Source: CAIWHR01 sp963741355 (GTDB taxonomy: Bacteria; Pseudomonadota; Gammaproteobacteria; Burkholderiales; Casimicrobiaceae). Taken from it: 64,000 nt of DNA. A model generated the notes under the pieces. The model had not been told where the DNA came from. It did no database searches and saw only the letters and a list, made by a program, of their open reading frames with translations. Positions within the stretch are counted from its first letter, which is position 1. The number at the start of each line of letters is the position of its first letter. The stretch lies in contig CAVUIG010000031.1 in NCBI GenBank assembly GCA_963741355.1, positions 1 through 64,000 on the forward strand. Reading direction: 5' to 3'. This document shows, piece by piece, positions 34,982 to 46,398 of this stretch. A program made the position numbers and the translations under genes.

Positions 34982-36121
34982 ATGGCGGTGCGTCCGAAGC
35001 TCGCATTGGTGCTCTCCGGCGGCGGCGCCCGCGCCGCGTACCAGGCCGGCGTGCTCGCGGCGATCGCCGATTGGCTGCCGCCCGGTGTCCCGACCCCCTT
35101 CACCATCGTGTGCGGAACGTCGGCCGGCGCGATCAACGCGGCCGCGATCGCCGCCGGCGCGAAGCATTTCGCCGTTGCGACGAAGCGCCTGTGCGAGCTC
35201 TGGAGCACCTTGCATGCGCAGGACATCTACCAGACCGATGCGCTGCAGCTGATGGGGCAGGGCGGGCGCTGGCTGGTCTCGTTCGTTCCCGTGTGGCGGC
35301 ACCGCCGTCCGGCGAGCCTGCTCGACAACGCGCCGCTGGCGGGCTTTCTCGCACGCAACATGCCGTTCGGCGCCGTGCAGTCGGCGCTCGAGGCGGGCGT
35401 CCTCGATTCGTTCGCGGTGACGGCGATGAGCTACCGCAGCGGGATGTCGGTGACGTTCTGCCAGGCGCGGGCCGGGATCACGCTGTGGGAGCGCTCGCAG
35501 CGCCTCGGCATCCCCGCGACGATCGGCGTCCAGCATCTGCTCGCCTCGAGCGCCATTCCGTTCGTGTTCCCGCCGGCGCCGATCGACGGCGAATATTTCG
35601 GCGACGGGGCCGTGCGGCAGGTCGCGCCGACCGGTCCGGCGCTCCATCTTGGCGCGGACCGCATCCTCGTGATCGGCGCCGCCCGGAGCACCGTGCACCA
35701 CGACACGCCGCCCACTGCGATGCCGCCGTCGATGGCGCAGATCGGCGGGCAGGTGCTCGCCAGCATCTTCACCGACGCCCTCGGCACCGATCTCGAGAAG
35801 GTGCGCCTCGTCAATGTCGCGGTGCGCCAGATCCCGTCGGATCGGCTCACCGCCAGCCCGGTTCCGCTGCGCGACGTCGGGCTCGCCGTGCTGACGCCCA
35901 GCATCGTGCTGGAGGACATCGCGCTCGCGCACGTCGGCGAGCTGCCCAGATCGATGCGCGTGCTGCTGCGCGGCGTCGGCGCGACCCATCCGGGCGGCGG
36001 GGCGCTGCTGTCCTACCTGTTGTTCGCCCCGGGATTCTGCAATGCGCTGATGGACCTCGGCCGCGCCGACGCGGTGACGCATCGCGCCGAGATCGAGGCG
36101 CTGCTCGCCGGTGCCAGCTGA
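34982..36121 (+). CDS. patatin-like phospholipase
   Basis: 379 residues, starting 20 bp after ubiX. The oxyanion loop is SGGGARAAYQAG, the nucleophile elbow GTSAG holds the catalytic Ser (about residue 47), and the partner Asp is in YFGDGAVRQ. This Ser-Asp dyad is complete, so lipid acyl hydrolase activity is expected; the natural substrate is unknown. No signal peptide is seen. It is probably co-transcribed with ubiX. The frame is intact. Confidence 0.9.
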   Translation: MAVRPKLALVLSGGGARAAYQAGVLAAIADWLPPGVPTPFTIVCGTSAGAINAAAIAAGAKHFAVATKRLCELWSTLHAQDIYQTDALQLMGQGGRWLVSFVPVWRHRRPASLLDNAPLAGFLARNMPFGAVQSALEAGVLDSFAVTAMSYRSGMSVTFCQARAGITLWERSQRLGIPATIGVQHLLASSAIPFVFPPAPIDGEYFGDGAVRQVAPTGPALHLGADRILVIGAARSTVHHDTPPTAMPPSMAQIGGQVLASIFTDALGTDLEKVRLVNVAVRQIPSDRLTASPVPLRDVGLAVLTPSIVLEDIALAHVGELPRSMRVLLRGVGATHPGGGALLSYLLFAPGFCNALMDLGRADAVTHRAEIEALLAGAS

Positions 36122-36144
36122 TCGCGCGGGAGGCCCCGCAGGCC

Positions 36145-38238
36145 CTAGGGCGGCGCAGTCTTCTCGACTTCCACCAGGCAATCGTAGAAGGTCGCGCCGC
36201 CGCCCAGGTCGGTGAGCGCCTGGCTGGTGACGGCGTTGGCGTTGGCGCCGCCCGGTGAGAGCTTCTTCCACCACACCGACGGCGCGACGACGACATCGCG
36301 GCGGGCCCGGTCGGTGACGTTCGCGGTCGCGAAGAACGCGCCGCGGGTGTTGAAGATGCGCACGGTGTCGCCCGTCGCGATCGCCCGTGGCGCTGCGTCG
36401 TCGGGGTGGATTTCGAGTCGCGGCCCGCGTTCCTCCGCGACGAAGCGCTCGAGATTCGCAAACGAGGAATTGAGAAAATTGCGGGCCGGCGGCGAGATGA
36501 ATGCCAGCGGGAAGCGCTTCGCCAGCGCCGGATTGCTCGCGGCCGATTCGCGCGGCGGCACGAAAGCCGGCAGCGGATCGTGCCCTTGCGACGCGAGCGT
36601 CGCCGAATGGAACTCGCATTTGCCCGACGGCGTCGGGAACGCGCCCTCGGCAAACGGCGCATAGGGCGCCGGCACCGAAAGCCTTGCGAATCCGTCCCGC
36701 TTGAGGCGGTCCCACTCGATGCCCGCAGCGCGCGGATGCGTGTGCCGGAAGGCGTGCCGCGCGATGTCGTCGTCGGATTCGCGGAAACACGGCTCGGTGA
36801 ACCCCATGCGCGCGGCGAGCAGCCGAAACACCTCGGTATTGGGCTTGGCCTCGCCGAGCGGCGCGATGGAGGGGTTGTTGGCGAGCGCGTAGATATGCCC
36901 GTAGGAGCTGTGCACGTCGGTCTGCTCCAGCTGGGTCGTCGCCGGCAGCAGGATGTCCGCAAAGTCGGCGGTGTCGGTCTGGAAGATCTCGTGCACCACG
37001 CAGAAGAGATCCTCGCGCCCGAAGCCTGCCGCGACTCGCGTGGAATCCGGCGCGACGGCGACCGGATTGGAGTTGTAGACGTAGATCGCGCGAATCGGCG
37101 GATCGGCGAGGTCGCACAACGCATCGCCGATCGCGCTCATGTTGATGGTGCGCGGATCGCCGTGGATGAGGTCGGGCCGCTCGAGCGCGGCGGTGTCGAT
37201 CGGAAAATTGCCCGACGACGACAGCAATGCGCCGCCCGCGGGATCGCGCCAGGCGCCGACGAGGGCGGGCAGGCATGCGATGGCGCGCACCGCGTTGGCG
37301 CCGCCCGCGTGGCGCTGCAGGCCGTAGTTGAGGCGGATCGCCGCGGGGCGCGTCGTCCCGTATTCGCGCGCGAGATCGACGATCGTGGCGCTCGGAATGC
37401 CGCAGATCGCCGCCACGCGTTCCGGCGGGAACTCGGCCGCGCGGCCGCACAGCGCATCGAAGCCGATGGTGTGGCGCGCGATGTAATCGTGGTCGAGCAG
37501 ATCCTCGGCGATCAGCACCTGCATGATGCCGAGCGCCAGCGCCGCGTCGGTGCCGGGCAGCGGCGCGATGTGGGCGTCGCACTTGTCCGCCGTCACCGAC
37601 CGGTACGGATCGATGGCGACGAGCCGCGCGCCGCGCCGCCGCGCTTCCTGCGCGCGCGTCCAGAAATGCAGGTTCGAGGTGATCGCGTTGCATCCCCAGA
37701 ACAGGATCAGGCGGCTCGACACTATCTCCTCGACGTCGGTGCCGATCGACGCACCGATCGTCGCGGTCCAGCCGGCCTTGCCGGCGGTGGCGCAGATCGT
37801 CCGGTCGAGCAGCGACGCACCCAGCCGATGGAAGAAGCGGCGGTCCATCGACGAGGACTGCAAGAGTCCCATCGTCCCGGCATACGAATAGGGAAGGATC
37901 GCCTGCGGCCCGTCCGGCGACCCCGCGATCGCGCCAAAGCGCTCGGCGATCGTCGCGAGCGCCTCGTCCCACGAAATGCGCTCGAAGCGACCTTCGCCCT
38001 TGCGGCCCGCGCGGCGCATCGGATGCAGCACGCGGTCCTTCGAATACGTGCGCTCCAGGTATCGCGCGACCTTGGTGCAGAGCTTGCCGGCAGTGGGAGG
38101 GTGGTCGGCGGCGCCGCGCACTTCGATCGCGCGCCCGTTTTCGACCGTCACCTGCATCGCGCAGGTGTCGGGGCAGTCGTGCGGACACGCGCCGCGGACG
38201 ACGGTCCTGTTCCCCGCTGCGTTCGGATCGAGAGGCAC
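36145..38238 (-). CDS. molybdopterin-dependent oxidoreductase with a 4Fe-4S site
   Basis: 697 residues. The N-terminus carries CPHDCPDTC with a further Cys in GKLCTK, the iron-sulfur site of the DMSO reductase superfamily, without a Tat leader, so cytoplasmic. MGD-binding regions follow (ISWDEALATIAERFG, ILFWGCNAITSN, VAIDPYRSVTADKCD, YVYNSNPVA, TTQLEQTDVHSSYGH) and a molybdopterin-dinucleotide C-terminal domain (LEIHPDDA, GDTVRIFNTRG). It resembles the stand-alone formate dehydrogenase-like/thiosulfate reductase-like branch. No partner subunit genes are adjacent. The substrate is unknown. The frame is intact. Confidence 0.85.
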   Translation of the reverse strand: MPLDPNAAGNRTVVRGACPHDCPDTCAMQVTVENGRAIEVRGAADHPPTAGKLCTKVARYLERTYSKDRVLHPMRRAGRKGEGRFERISWDEALATIAERFGAIAGSPDGPQAILPYSYAGTMGLLQSSSMDRRFFHRLGASLLDRTICATAGKAGWTATIGASIGTDVEEIVSSRLILFWGCNAITSNLHFWTRAQEARRRGARLVAIDPYRSVTADKCDAHIAPLPGTDAALALGIMQVLIAEDLLDHDYIARHTIGFDALCGRAAEFPPERVAAICGIPSATIVDLAREYGTTRPAAIRLNYGLQRHAGGANAVRAIACLPALVGAWRDPAGGALLSSSGNFPIDTAALERPDLIHGDPRTINMSAIGDALCDLADPPIRAIYVYNSNPVAVAPDSTRVAAGFGREDLFCVVHEIFQTDTADFADILLPATTQLEQTDVHSSYGHIYALANNPSIAPLGEAKPNTEVFRLLAARMGFTEPCFRESDDDIARHAFRHTHPRAAGIEWDRLKRDGFARLSVPAPYAPFAEGAFPTPSGKCEFHSATLASQGHDPLPAFVPPRESAASNPALAKRFPLAFISPPARNFLNSSFANLERFVAEERGPRLEIHPDDAAPRAIATGDTVRIFNTRGAFFATANVTDRARRDVVVAPSVWWKKLSPGGANANAVTSQALTDLGGGATFYDCLVEVEKTAPP

Positions 38239-38459
38239 GCGGCAATGATAACGCGGGCCGAACCGCGATTCCCGCGCGCATCCGGCGCGGCGTCCAATGC
38301 GCGCCGCAGCCCGTCAGTTTGTCGTCGCGACGGCGCGGGGGCGACCGCGGGGCGGCCTCGTTTGTTCGCTACATTCATCGCAGGCTTGGCCCGCGATGAA
38401 TGCCGCATGTCACTGAAAAACAAACGGTTTCAATCTGCCGGACGAAAGGTATCCGGCGT

Positions 38460-38475
38460 TGGCACGGTTGGTGCT
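38460..38475 (+). promoter_or_regulatory. sigma-54 promoter of the J-like gene
   Basis: TGGCACGGTTGGTGCT matches the -24 element perfectly, with GG-N10-GC spacing and GTGCT at -12. The start site would be near 38486, 34 nt before ATG 38520. The rest of 38239-38519 shows no gene. Confidence 0.65.
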
Positions 38476-38519
38476 CTATGGGTGGCAGGCAAGGCAAATC
38501 AGCAGAAAAGGAAATTCAA

Positions 38520-38867
38520 ATGGAGGCCTCGGTGATCTACACGCATTACGACTATCTCGATCTCGCGCCGGGCGCAAGTACCGCCCGCATCGAAGCCGCG
38601 TATGCGCAGGTGCTGGAGCGCTTCGGGTATGGCGGCGCCGACATGGAACAGGACATGGGCGGTCTCGTCCGGATGATTCACGCCGCATACGAGGTGCTCT
38701 CCGACCCGCAGCAACGGCGTCGCTATGACGAAGAGCTGGCGCGCGAAGCCGCGCTCGCCGACGCCGAGCTGAAGTCCGTTCTCGACCAGCCTCCGGCCGG
38801 AACGGCGCAACGATTCCAGGATGCCCCGATGGCGCTGCAGCAGATGCTGCGCCAGCTCGCGGCGTGA
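38520..38867 (+). CDS. J-domain-like protein lacking HPD
   Basis: 115 residues, ATG 38520 preceded by AAAAGGAAA. The N-terminal 70 residues follow the DnaJ pattern: YDYLDLAPGASTARIEAAYAQVLERF, then MIHAAYEVLSDPQQRRRYDEEL. The HPD tripeptide needed to stimulate DnaK ATPase is missing; that position reads around FGYGG. It therefore may not be a classical co-chaperone. The C-terminus (about 75-115) is helical, ending ALQQMLRQLAA. Monocistronic, with a strong sigma-54 promoter. Confidence 0.75.
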   Translation: MEASVIYTHYDYLDLAPGASTARIEAAYAQVLERFGYGGADMEQDMGGLVRMIHAAYEVLSDPQQRRRYDEELAREAALADAELKSVLDQPPAGTAQRFQDAPMALQQMLRQLAA

Positions 38868-39377
38868 CCCCCCTCCTGCGGCAGATTTGACGGTCGCCGG
38901 GTTTTTATACGCAAACAGCGATGCGGTCGGCGGCCGTTTTCTTTCCCAGACGTCACGCGGCAAGGAGCCGCGGCGCGGCGGCGTCGGCGCGGTTCAAGTC
39001 GCGCCGGGCGGCGCAGCTCCCGCCGCGCGACGGCCGGCACGTGACGCAGGGCCCGCGCTGCGAGCGCCGGCGCACCTGCATCCACACGCGCCGCGCGGCG
39101 CAGCGTCCGCGGATGCGTCCCGATTCGCTCGTTCCGCGCGGACTGATCCCGTTGTGGACGCATTGAAATGCCCGCCGCGACGAGGCGCCGATCGCAATCT
39201 TGGCCACACATTGCTCTACAGACATCGACCGTAAGGATGATTTCGCAGCACCCGGACAGGCGAAGAGAATAGAACGCGACGTTTGACATCGGCAGGAACG
39301 ATCCCTGAACGACCGCAGCACGCCGCAACTCAAGACGACCAAAGCGCCCACCGCGCACCGCTCCAGGAGAACCGGAC
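38868..39377. other. intergenic, nothing recognised
   Basis: 510 bp between two plus-strand genes. I see no convincing open reading frame, terminator or promoter. GGAGA at 39366-39370 is the ribosome binding site of the next gene. Confidence 0.5.
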
Positions 39378-39764
39378 GTGGACAAATGCACGACCTGCCA
39401 ATACTACGAACGCCGGCAAATGAACGGCGTCAGCGGCGCTCCGCAGACAGGGCAGTGCCGACGCACAGCGCCGATGCTGAATCCCGTCAATCCCAAGCCG
39501 TACCTGATCGAGGGCATCTGGCCGACCGTTCGGGATGACGATTGGTGTGGCGAATGGAAGATCCTCGCGCGGCGCGTCGACGGTCGAACGGTCGAGGCCA
39601 CCAACGCCGCCGCCATCGGGCCGAAAGCGCTCGCGACGCCATTGCGGCCCGCGACGAGCATGAATTCACCCGCGTTCGGGCGCGCGCCGACGACCAACCT
39701 CACGACGATGTCCGCCGCCCCGGCGCCCGCCGCCCAGATGTCCGCCGCCCCGGGAAGCGACTGA
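39378..39764 (+). CDS. small Cys-rich (zinc-ribbon-like) protein
   Basis: 128 residues from GTG 39378, 7 nt after GGAGA. The N-terminal half has CTTCQYYERR, GQCRRTAP and a WP...DDWCGEW segment: four cysteines in a CX2C...C...C layout with conserved aromatics, as expected for a small metal-binding fold. The C-terminal half is low-complexity Ala/Pro/Thr/Met, probably disordered. Function unknown. Confidence 0.65.
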   Translation: MDKCTTCQYYERRQMNGVSGAPQTGQCRRTAPMLNPVNPKPYLIEGIWPTVRDDDWCGEWKILARRVDGRTVEATNAAAIGPKALATPLRPATSMNSPAFGRAPTTNLTTMSAAPAPAAQMSAAPGSD

Positions 39765-40206
39765 CGATACAACCCGGCGTCGTGGCGCGGGGCGCAATGC
39801 CCGCAAACGCCGCGACGCGGTGCAGCAACGCAAGGGGACGGCGCGCCGCCGTCGTCTCGTTCCGACTCTCCACCTACCGACTTTGCTTCTGCGCCGCATC
39901 GCGATTTGCCGGCGATGCCCCCTCACGCCGGCAGGACGGCTCGCCGATCGCCTGGGTCAGCGCACGAGCCATCCGATCGTTACACTCGTCCGAACGACCC
40001 GAGCCCGGAATCCACGGCGATTGAACGCCGAAAAAGCTGCTAAATTCGGTCAGGGTCGGCCGTAACGAAGGGTTGCAGCGCGACCAATGCCGATTCACCC
40101 GCAGCGGTGCCACGCGACCGGCGCCGCGAATTTCCCGACCTCGCCACGACTCTGAAACGTGCCGGCGCGCATTGCGGCCCGCACCTCGCCGCGCCCGTCC
40201 GACTCC
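39765..40206. other. intergenic, nothing recognised
   Basis: About 440 bp before the repair genes. No gene, tRNA or clear promoter is recognised. Confidence 0.45.
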
Positions 40207-42917
40207 ATGGCTTCCCTCCCGGACTCATTGCTGACCGCGCTCGCGACGGGCACGACGGTTGTGACGCCGAACAACCGTCTCGCCCGCGCGCTGGTGACCC
40301 GGTTCGACGCCGCACAGCGCCAGGCGGGAAAATCCGCGTGGGCGGCGGCGCGGGTGCTTCCATGGAATGCGTGGCTCACGACGCTCTGGCAGGACGCGGT
40401 CGAAGCCGACGCGGTCGATGCCACGTGGCGGTTGCTCACGGGCGCGCAGTCGGATTTCCTGTGGCGCCGGATCGTCGCCGCGCAATCCAGGGAGCTCATC
40501 GATCCCGCGGGCGCCGCGCGCATCGCGGCCGAGGCCTGGATGCTCGCGCACGAATGGGGCGCGGGCGGGGAGAGCTGGCGCGGCTGGGCAAACGCTTCCG
40601 CGCCCGCGGACGACGATCCGGCGGCCTTCGCGACGTGGGCGGAGCGCTATCACGCGACGCTGGACGATGCGCATGCGCACGACGGCGCCGGGCTTGCTGA
40701 TCGGCTGGCGGCGGTCGCGCCGCAGGTCGGCGTGTGGCACGGTGCGCCGGTTGCGCTGTCCGGATTCACCGCACTCTCGCCACAACAATCGCGGCTGGTC
40801 GCCGCGCTCACCGCGGCAGGCATGCGAATCGACACCGCCGCCACGCTGCCGCCGGGCCCCAGGCGGGTCTGGCACAGCGCTCACGCATCGAAGCGCGACG
40901 AGATCGCGAACGCGCTCACGTGGGCGCGTGCAACGGCGCTCGCGCAGCCGGACGCCGTCGTCGCGATCGTGGTGGCGGACCTCGCGCAGCGGCGCGCGGA
41001 GGTCGGCGCTCTCGCCGAAGACATCCTTTGCCCGGCGCTGCAATGGCCGGGGCGCGAAGCGGCGGCGCGGCCGTACAACCTATCCTACGGCGTGCGGCTC
41101 GCCGACGTCGACCTCGTCGCCGCGGCGTTCGGCCTTGTGTCCCTTGCGCACGGCCCGCTGCCGGCCGGTCGCGTGGCCGCACTGGTGCGCTCGCCGTATT
41201 TCCCCGGCGGCCCGGCCGCTTGGCTCGCGCGCGCCGGGCTCGAGCGCCGCTGGCTGGAGCAAGGACGCAGCGAGATTTCGCTCAACGAGGCCATTGCCGA
41301 GCTGCAGGCGGTGGATCCGGCGCTGGCGCAGCACTGGCGCGCGGCGCGCGAGTCCGCGTCGTCCAGCGCCGCGACGACGCCGCGCGCGTGGGCCGATTCG
41401 TGGCGCGGCTTGCTCGCGCACGCCGGCTGGCCGGGCGAGCGATCGCTGGAAAGCGACGAATTCCAGGCGCGCGGCGCCTGGGACGAAGCACTGGTCGAGT
41501 TCGCCGGGATTGCCGCACTCGCGGGCCGGATCGCGCCGCGCGACGCGCTCGCGGCGTTGCGCGAGGCGCTCACGCAACGGATTTTTCAGCCCGAGGCGCC
41601 GTCGGCTCCGATACAGATTCTGGGACTGCTGGAAGCCGCCGGCACGCCATTCGACGCGTTGTGGGTCGCCGGCCTCGACGCCGAATCCTGGCCGCGCGCC
41701 CCCGAGCCCAATCCGATGCTTCCGCTCGCGTGGCAACGCGAGCGCGGCGTGCCGCGCTCCTCGCCGGCGAGCGAGCTCGCGCACGCGCGCGCCCTGACGG
41801 CGCAGCTCGCATGCGCCGCGCCCGACGTCGTGTTTTCACATGCGCGCGAAGCCGGCGAAGATCGCGGATTCCCGTCGGCGCTGCTTCCCGCGGGCAATCC
41901 GCTTCCCTGCGCGATGGCGGCGACCTTGTCAGCACTGCGGGGTCGCAGTTCGCCGCCCGCCCCGTGCTGGAACGCCGCGACGATACGCTCGCACCCTCGT
42001 TGCCGTTGGGCACGCCGTTGCGCGGCGGAGCGGGCCTCGTGGCCGCGCAGGGCAATTGCCCGTTCCAGGCGGTGGCGGCCTATCGCCTCGGCGCGGATCC
42101 GTGGCCTGCGCCGCTCGACGGTTTTTCCGCGATGGAGCGGGGCATTCTCGTCCACGATGCGCTCGCGCGATTCTGGACCGCGGTGCGAACGCAGGCGGCG
42201 CTGGCCGTGCTCTCGCCGGAGGCGCTCGAGCAGGCGATCGCGACCCATGTCGACGCCGCGATCCGCGCGCTCGATCCGCTTCGGCGCCGGTCGCTTCCCC
42301 ACGCGGTGCTGGCCCAGGAAGCGCCGAGAATCGCCGCGCTGCTGCAGGCGTGGCTGAGCGGAGTCGAGCGTGCGCGGCCGCCCTTCACGGTCGCGAGCGT
42401 CGAGGAGCGGATGGCGCTCACGTTGGCCGGACTCCTGCTCACGCTGCGCATCGATCGCATCGACGCGCTGGCGGAGGGCGGCGTCGCGATCATCGACTAC
42501 AAGACGGGCGACACCGACGGACCGACACGCTGGATCGAGGCGCGTCCACGCGCGCCGCAGCTCGGACTCTATGCGCTCGCCTACCAGGCGGTCCTGCCGG
42601 CGCAACCGCTGCGTGCGGTCGCGCAGGCGAGGCTGCGCCGTGGCGAGATCAAGGTCGAGGGACTTGCCGCCGACGCTGGCGCGTGGACGGGCCTGCGCAC
42701 GCTGGGCGATCTTCCGGGAGTGCCGTTCGCGAGCTGGACCGACATCGAAGCGCATTGGCGAGCCGAGCTCGAGGCGCTCGGCGCGGAAATCCGTGCCGGC
42801 CGTGCGAGCGTCACGCCACGAAACGTCGTGACCACATGCCGCCACTGCAAGCGGCAGTCGCTGTGCCGGATTGGCGGGGCGGCGCTCGACGCGGAAGAGA
42901 GCGGCGGCGATGAATGA
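40207..42917 (+). CDS. AddB/RecB-like PD-(D/E)XK nuclease, probable DNA repair protein
   Basis: About 900 residues, joining two frames near 41930; ATG 40207 (MASLPDS) or upstream ATG 40159. The N-terminal part is an inactive helicase-like region (TPNNRLARAL near the start, no Walker A). The C-terminal nuclease shows GILVHDALARFW, RIDRIDAL, IIDYKTG (catalytic Asp and Lys) and CRHCKRQSLCRI; with an upstream Cys (GNCPFQAVAAY) the cysteines match the iron-sulfur staple of AddB-type nucleases. Together with the overlapping UvrD-like gene it forms an AddAB-like double-strand-break resection pair, a known betaproteobacterial arrangement. Confidence 0.82.
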
Positions 42918-45900
42918 GCCGGTGACGCGACGAATCGACGCGCCCGACGATGCGGCAGCACGACGACGCGCGCTCGACGTCACGCAGTCGTTCCTCGTCC
43001 AGGCGCCGGCGGGCTCCGGCAAGACGGAGCTCCTGATCCAGCGTTATCTCGCGCTCCTCGCGCATGTGGATCGACCCGAGCGCGTCGTCGCGATGACCTT
43101 CACGCGGAAGGCGGCCGCGGAGATGCTCGGCCGCATCGTCGAGGCGCTGCGCGATGCGGGTGCCGACGTTGCGGCGCCGACCGAGCATCGCGCCCGCACG
43201 CTCGCGCTGGCGCGCGCGGTGCTTTCGCAGGACGCCAGATTCGGCTGGGAGCTCGTCGCGCATCCGGCACGGCTGCGGGTGATGACGATCGACGCCTTTT
43301 GTGCCGCGCTCGCACGGCAGGCGCCGCTGGCAACCCGTTTCGGCGCGACGCCGCGCTTCGAGGAGCACCCGCATCCGCTGTATCTTCGCGCGGCGCGCGC
43401 GGCGCTCGACGACGCCGGCGCGGACGATGAGCCGTGGCAGCGGCTGCTGACGCACCTCGACAACGATGCGGGCCGCGCGGTGGCGCTCGTCGCGGATCTG
43501 CTCTCGAAGCGCGACCAGTGGCTGAGAGCCATGGCGGGACCTGACCGCGCCGCCTATCGCGCCGCGCTCGAATCGGTGCTCACCGCCGAAACGGACGGCG
43601 AGCTCGCCGCGATCCGAGCGGCAGTGCCCGCGCGACGTCGCGGCAAGTCTCGTGGCGCCGCTGCGCTACGCCGCGGGAAATCTCGGCGCGGATCCGGAGA
43701 AGGCCGCGCTCGCTGCGGATCTGCTCTCGTGCGCGGAGAGCGGCGGGCTGCCCGTGTCCTCTCAATCCGCGCTGGCCCAGTGGCAGGCGCTGGCGCAATG
43801 GCTGCTGCTGAAGGGCAAGGCGAAATTCCGCAGCGCGGTCGATCGATACGCAGGGTTTCCCCCAAAGGGATCGGGCGCCGGCGCGGCCTTGCGCGAGGAG
43901 CGCAACAAATCGATGCGCGCGCTGTTGGCCGAGTTACGGACGATTCCGGACCTCGCCGCGACGCTGGATGCCGTACGACACCTTCCGCCGGCGCGTTACA
44001 CGGAAGGTGCCTGGGCCCTGATCGACGCGCTCGTCGACCTCCTGCCGCGCGTCGCCGCCGAGCTCGTGCTGACGTTCGCCGACGCCGGGCGCGATCGACT
44101 TCGTTCAGGCGCAGATCGCCGCGAAGGCCGCGCTGGGCAGTGACGACGCTCCCTCCGAGTTGCTGCTGCGCCTCGACTATTCGATCGACCACTTGCTCGT
44201 CGATGAATTCCAGGACACCTCGTACCCGCAGCTCGAGTTGATCGAGCGCCTCATCGCAGGCTGGCAGCCAGGCGACGGTCGAACCCTGTTCGCGGTCGGC
44301 GATCCGATGCAGTCGATCTATCGCTTCCGCGAGGCGGAGGTGCGACTGTTCGTCGACGCCCAGCAGCGGCGCGCGATCGGCGGCGTCCCGCTCGAGCCGA
44401 TCGTCCTCTCGCACAATTTCAGGGCACACGATGGCCTCGTCCGATGGACCAACGACACGTTCGCGAGCGTGCTCGGGCGCGTCAACGATCCCTGGCGCGG
44501 CATCGTCGCGCTTCGCACCTGCGGTCGCCGAGAAGCCCGAGATCGCCGGTCCGGCGGTGACCTTCGATGCATCGCTCGGCCGCGTGGCCGAAGCGCAAGC
44601 CGTCGTGCGCCGCGCGCAGCAGGCGCTGGCCGAGGATGACGCAACGGTCGCCGTGCTCGTCCGCGCCCGCACGCATCTCGACGAGATTCTCCCCGCGCTG
44701 CGCGCCGCCGGCGTTCCGTACAGCGCCGTCGACCTCGATGCGCTGGCGGAGCGGCAAGCCATCCTCGATCTCGTGGCATTGACGCATGCGATATCGCAGC
44801 CCGCGGACCGCCTCGCGTTCCTGTCCGTGCTGCGTGCGCCGTGGTGCGGCATGGCACTCGCCGACCTGCTGGCCCTGGTCGCGGCAGCGGACGCGCATCC
44901 TGGAGCCTCGATGGCGGCGTTGATTGGCGACGCGGAAATGATCGCGGGGCTCTCCGAGGACGGGCGCGGACGCTTCGCCCGGGTTGGCGGGATCCTCGAT
45001 TCCGCGCTCGCGGCGCGCGGCCACGCGACGCTGTCGGCGCGAGTGCGCGGCGCGTGGCTCGCGCTCGCCGGCCCGGCGACGCTCGACGATCCGATCGACC
45101 TCGACGCGGCCGAGCTCTACTTCGCGACGCTGTCGATGCACGAAGTCGCCGGCGACGTGCCGGATTGGGCGGGATTCATTGCCGCGCTGGCGGAGCTTCG
45201 TGCCGCGCCGCAGGCCGTCGCGGCGGCCCGCGTGCAGGTGATGACGCTGCATCGGGCGAAGGGCCTCGAATTCGACGTGGTGATCATGCCCGGGCTTGCG
45301 CGTGCCCCGAACCGGCGGGATGCGCCATTGATCCGCTGGCGGCGCAGGCCCGCCGGATTGCTGCTCGCGCCGATGAAGGAGCGCGGCGGAAACGCGGATC
45401 CGGTCTACGCGTATCTCAAGCATCTTTCCGACGGCGAAGAGCATGCGGAACTCGCTCGCCTGCTCTACGTCGGCTGCACGCGGGCGCGGCGCCGGCTGCA
45501 TCTCATCGCGGAGCTCTCGGTGAGCGAGAACGAGGAGGGCACGGTCGAATGGAAGCCGCCGCGGTCGGGTTCGGCGCTGGCGCGCTTCGGGAACGCGATC
45601 GACGCCATGTTGCCGCCGGCCGCGGGTGCCCCTGCGCCCGCAACGACGCCGCCCTCACCGCCGATGCTGCTGCGCGTTCCGGCGGCATGGTCCGCTCCGC
45701 CGCTTCCGCCCGGCGTTCCCGCGCGCGCCGAGATCGACGCCGCGCGGGAATTGCTGCCGTTCGACTGGGCGCGCGAAACGGCGAAGCACGTCGGAACGAT
45801 CGCGCATCGGTTATTCGCGCAGATCGGGCGCGAGGGGCTTGCCGCATGGACGGCGGAACGCGTGTCGCATCTTTCGCCGCGCATCCGCCGCGAGCTCGCC

Positions 45901-46299
45901 GCCGCGGGCGTGGATGCGGCAGAGCTCGCGGCCGCCACCGCGCAGGTCGAGGCCGCCGTGATGCGGCTCCTTGCCGATCCGCGCGGGCGCTGGCTGTTCG
46001 CGCCGGAGCACGCGGACGCCCGCAGCGAGTGGGCGCTGGGCGGCATCGTCGACGGCGCGACCGTTCACGTCGCCCTCGATCGGACGTTCGTCGATGCCGG
46101 CGTACGCTACATCGTGGATTTCAAGACGAGCGTCCACGAAGGCGCCGACATCGAAGCGTTTCTCGACCGCGAGGCCGACCGCTATCGTGCCCAGCTCGCG
46201 CGTTACGCGGCTATCGTGAGCCAATTGGACGCCCGGCCGATCCGGCTCGCGCTCTACTATCCGCTGCTGCAACAATGGCGCGAATGGCCGGCGCCGTGA
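42910..46299 (+). CDS. AddA/UvrD-like helicase-nuclease
   Basis: About 1,130 residues in four frame segments (changes near 43640, 44095 and 44520). ATG 42910 overlaps the previous stop by 8 bp. Superfamily 1 helicase motifs: APAGSGKTELL (Walker A), AMTFTRKAAAEM, MTIDAFC, LLVDEFQDTS (Walker B), AVGDPMQSIYRFR and VMTLHRAKGLEFD, then LLYVGCTRARRRL. The C-terminus is a PD-(D/E)XK nuclease with HVGTIAHRL and YIVDFKTS. It unwinds and trims broken ends with its partner. All motifs are intact, so the frame breaks are likely artefacts. Confidence 0.85.
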
Positions 46300-46398
46300 C
46301 GAGCGGATAATCGCCATCTCGTCGGCGCGGGCGCGAGGAGGGCGGAAGCGCGCCAAAATCCGCTAAAATTGCGCTCTTTTGTCGTTCGAGGACCGCGC

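Noticed and set aside
34877..38281. 1,134-codon minus-strand open frame overlapping the patatin and molybdopterin genes
   Set aside because: Arg/Pro-rich shadow frame; the true genes have full sets of motifs in other frames.
36406..38535. 709-codon plus-strand open frame antisense to the molybdopterin oxidoreductase
   Set aside because: No recognisable domain, composition typical of antisense frames in GC-rich DNA.
43554..44852. Long minus-strand frame over the helicase gene
   Set aside because: Helicase motifs on the plus strand are complete; the antisense product is low complexity.
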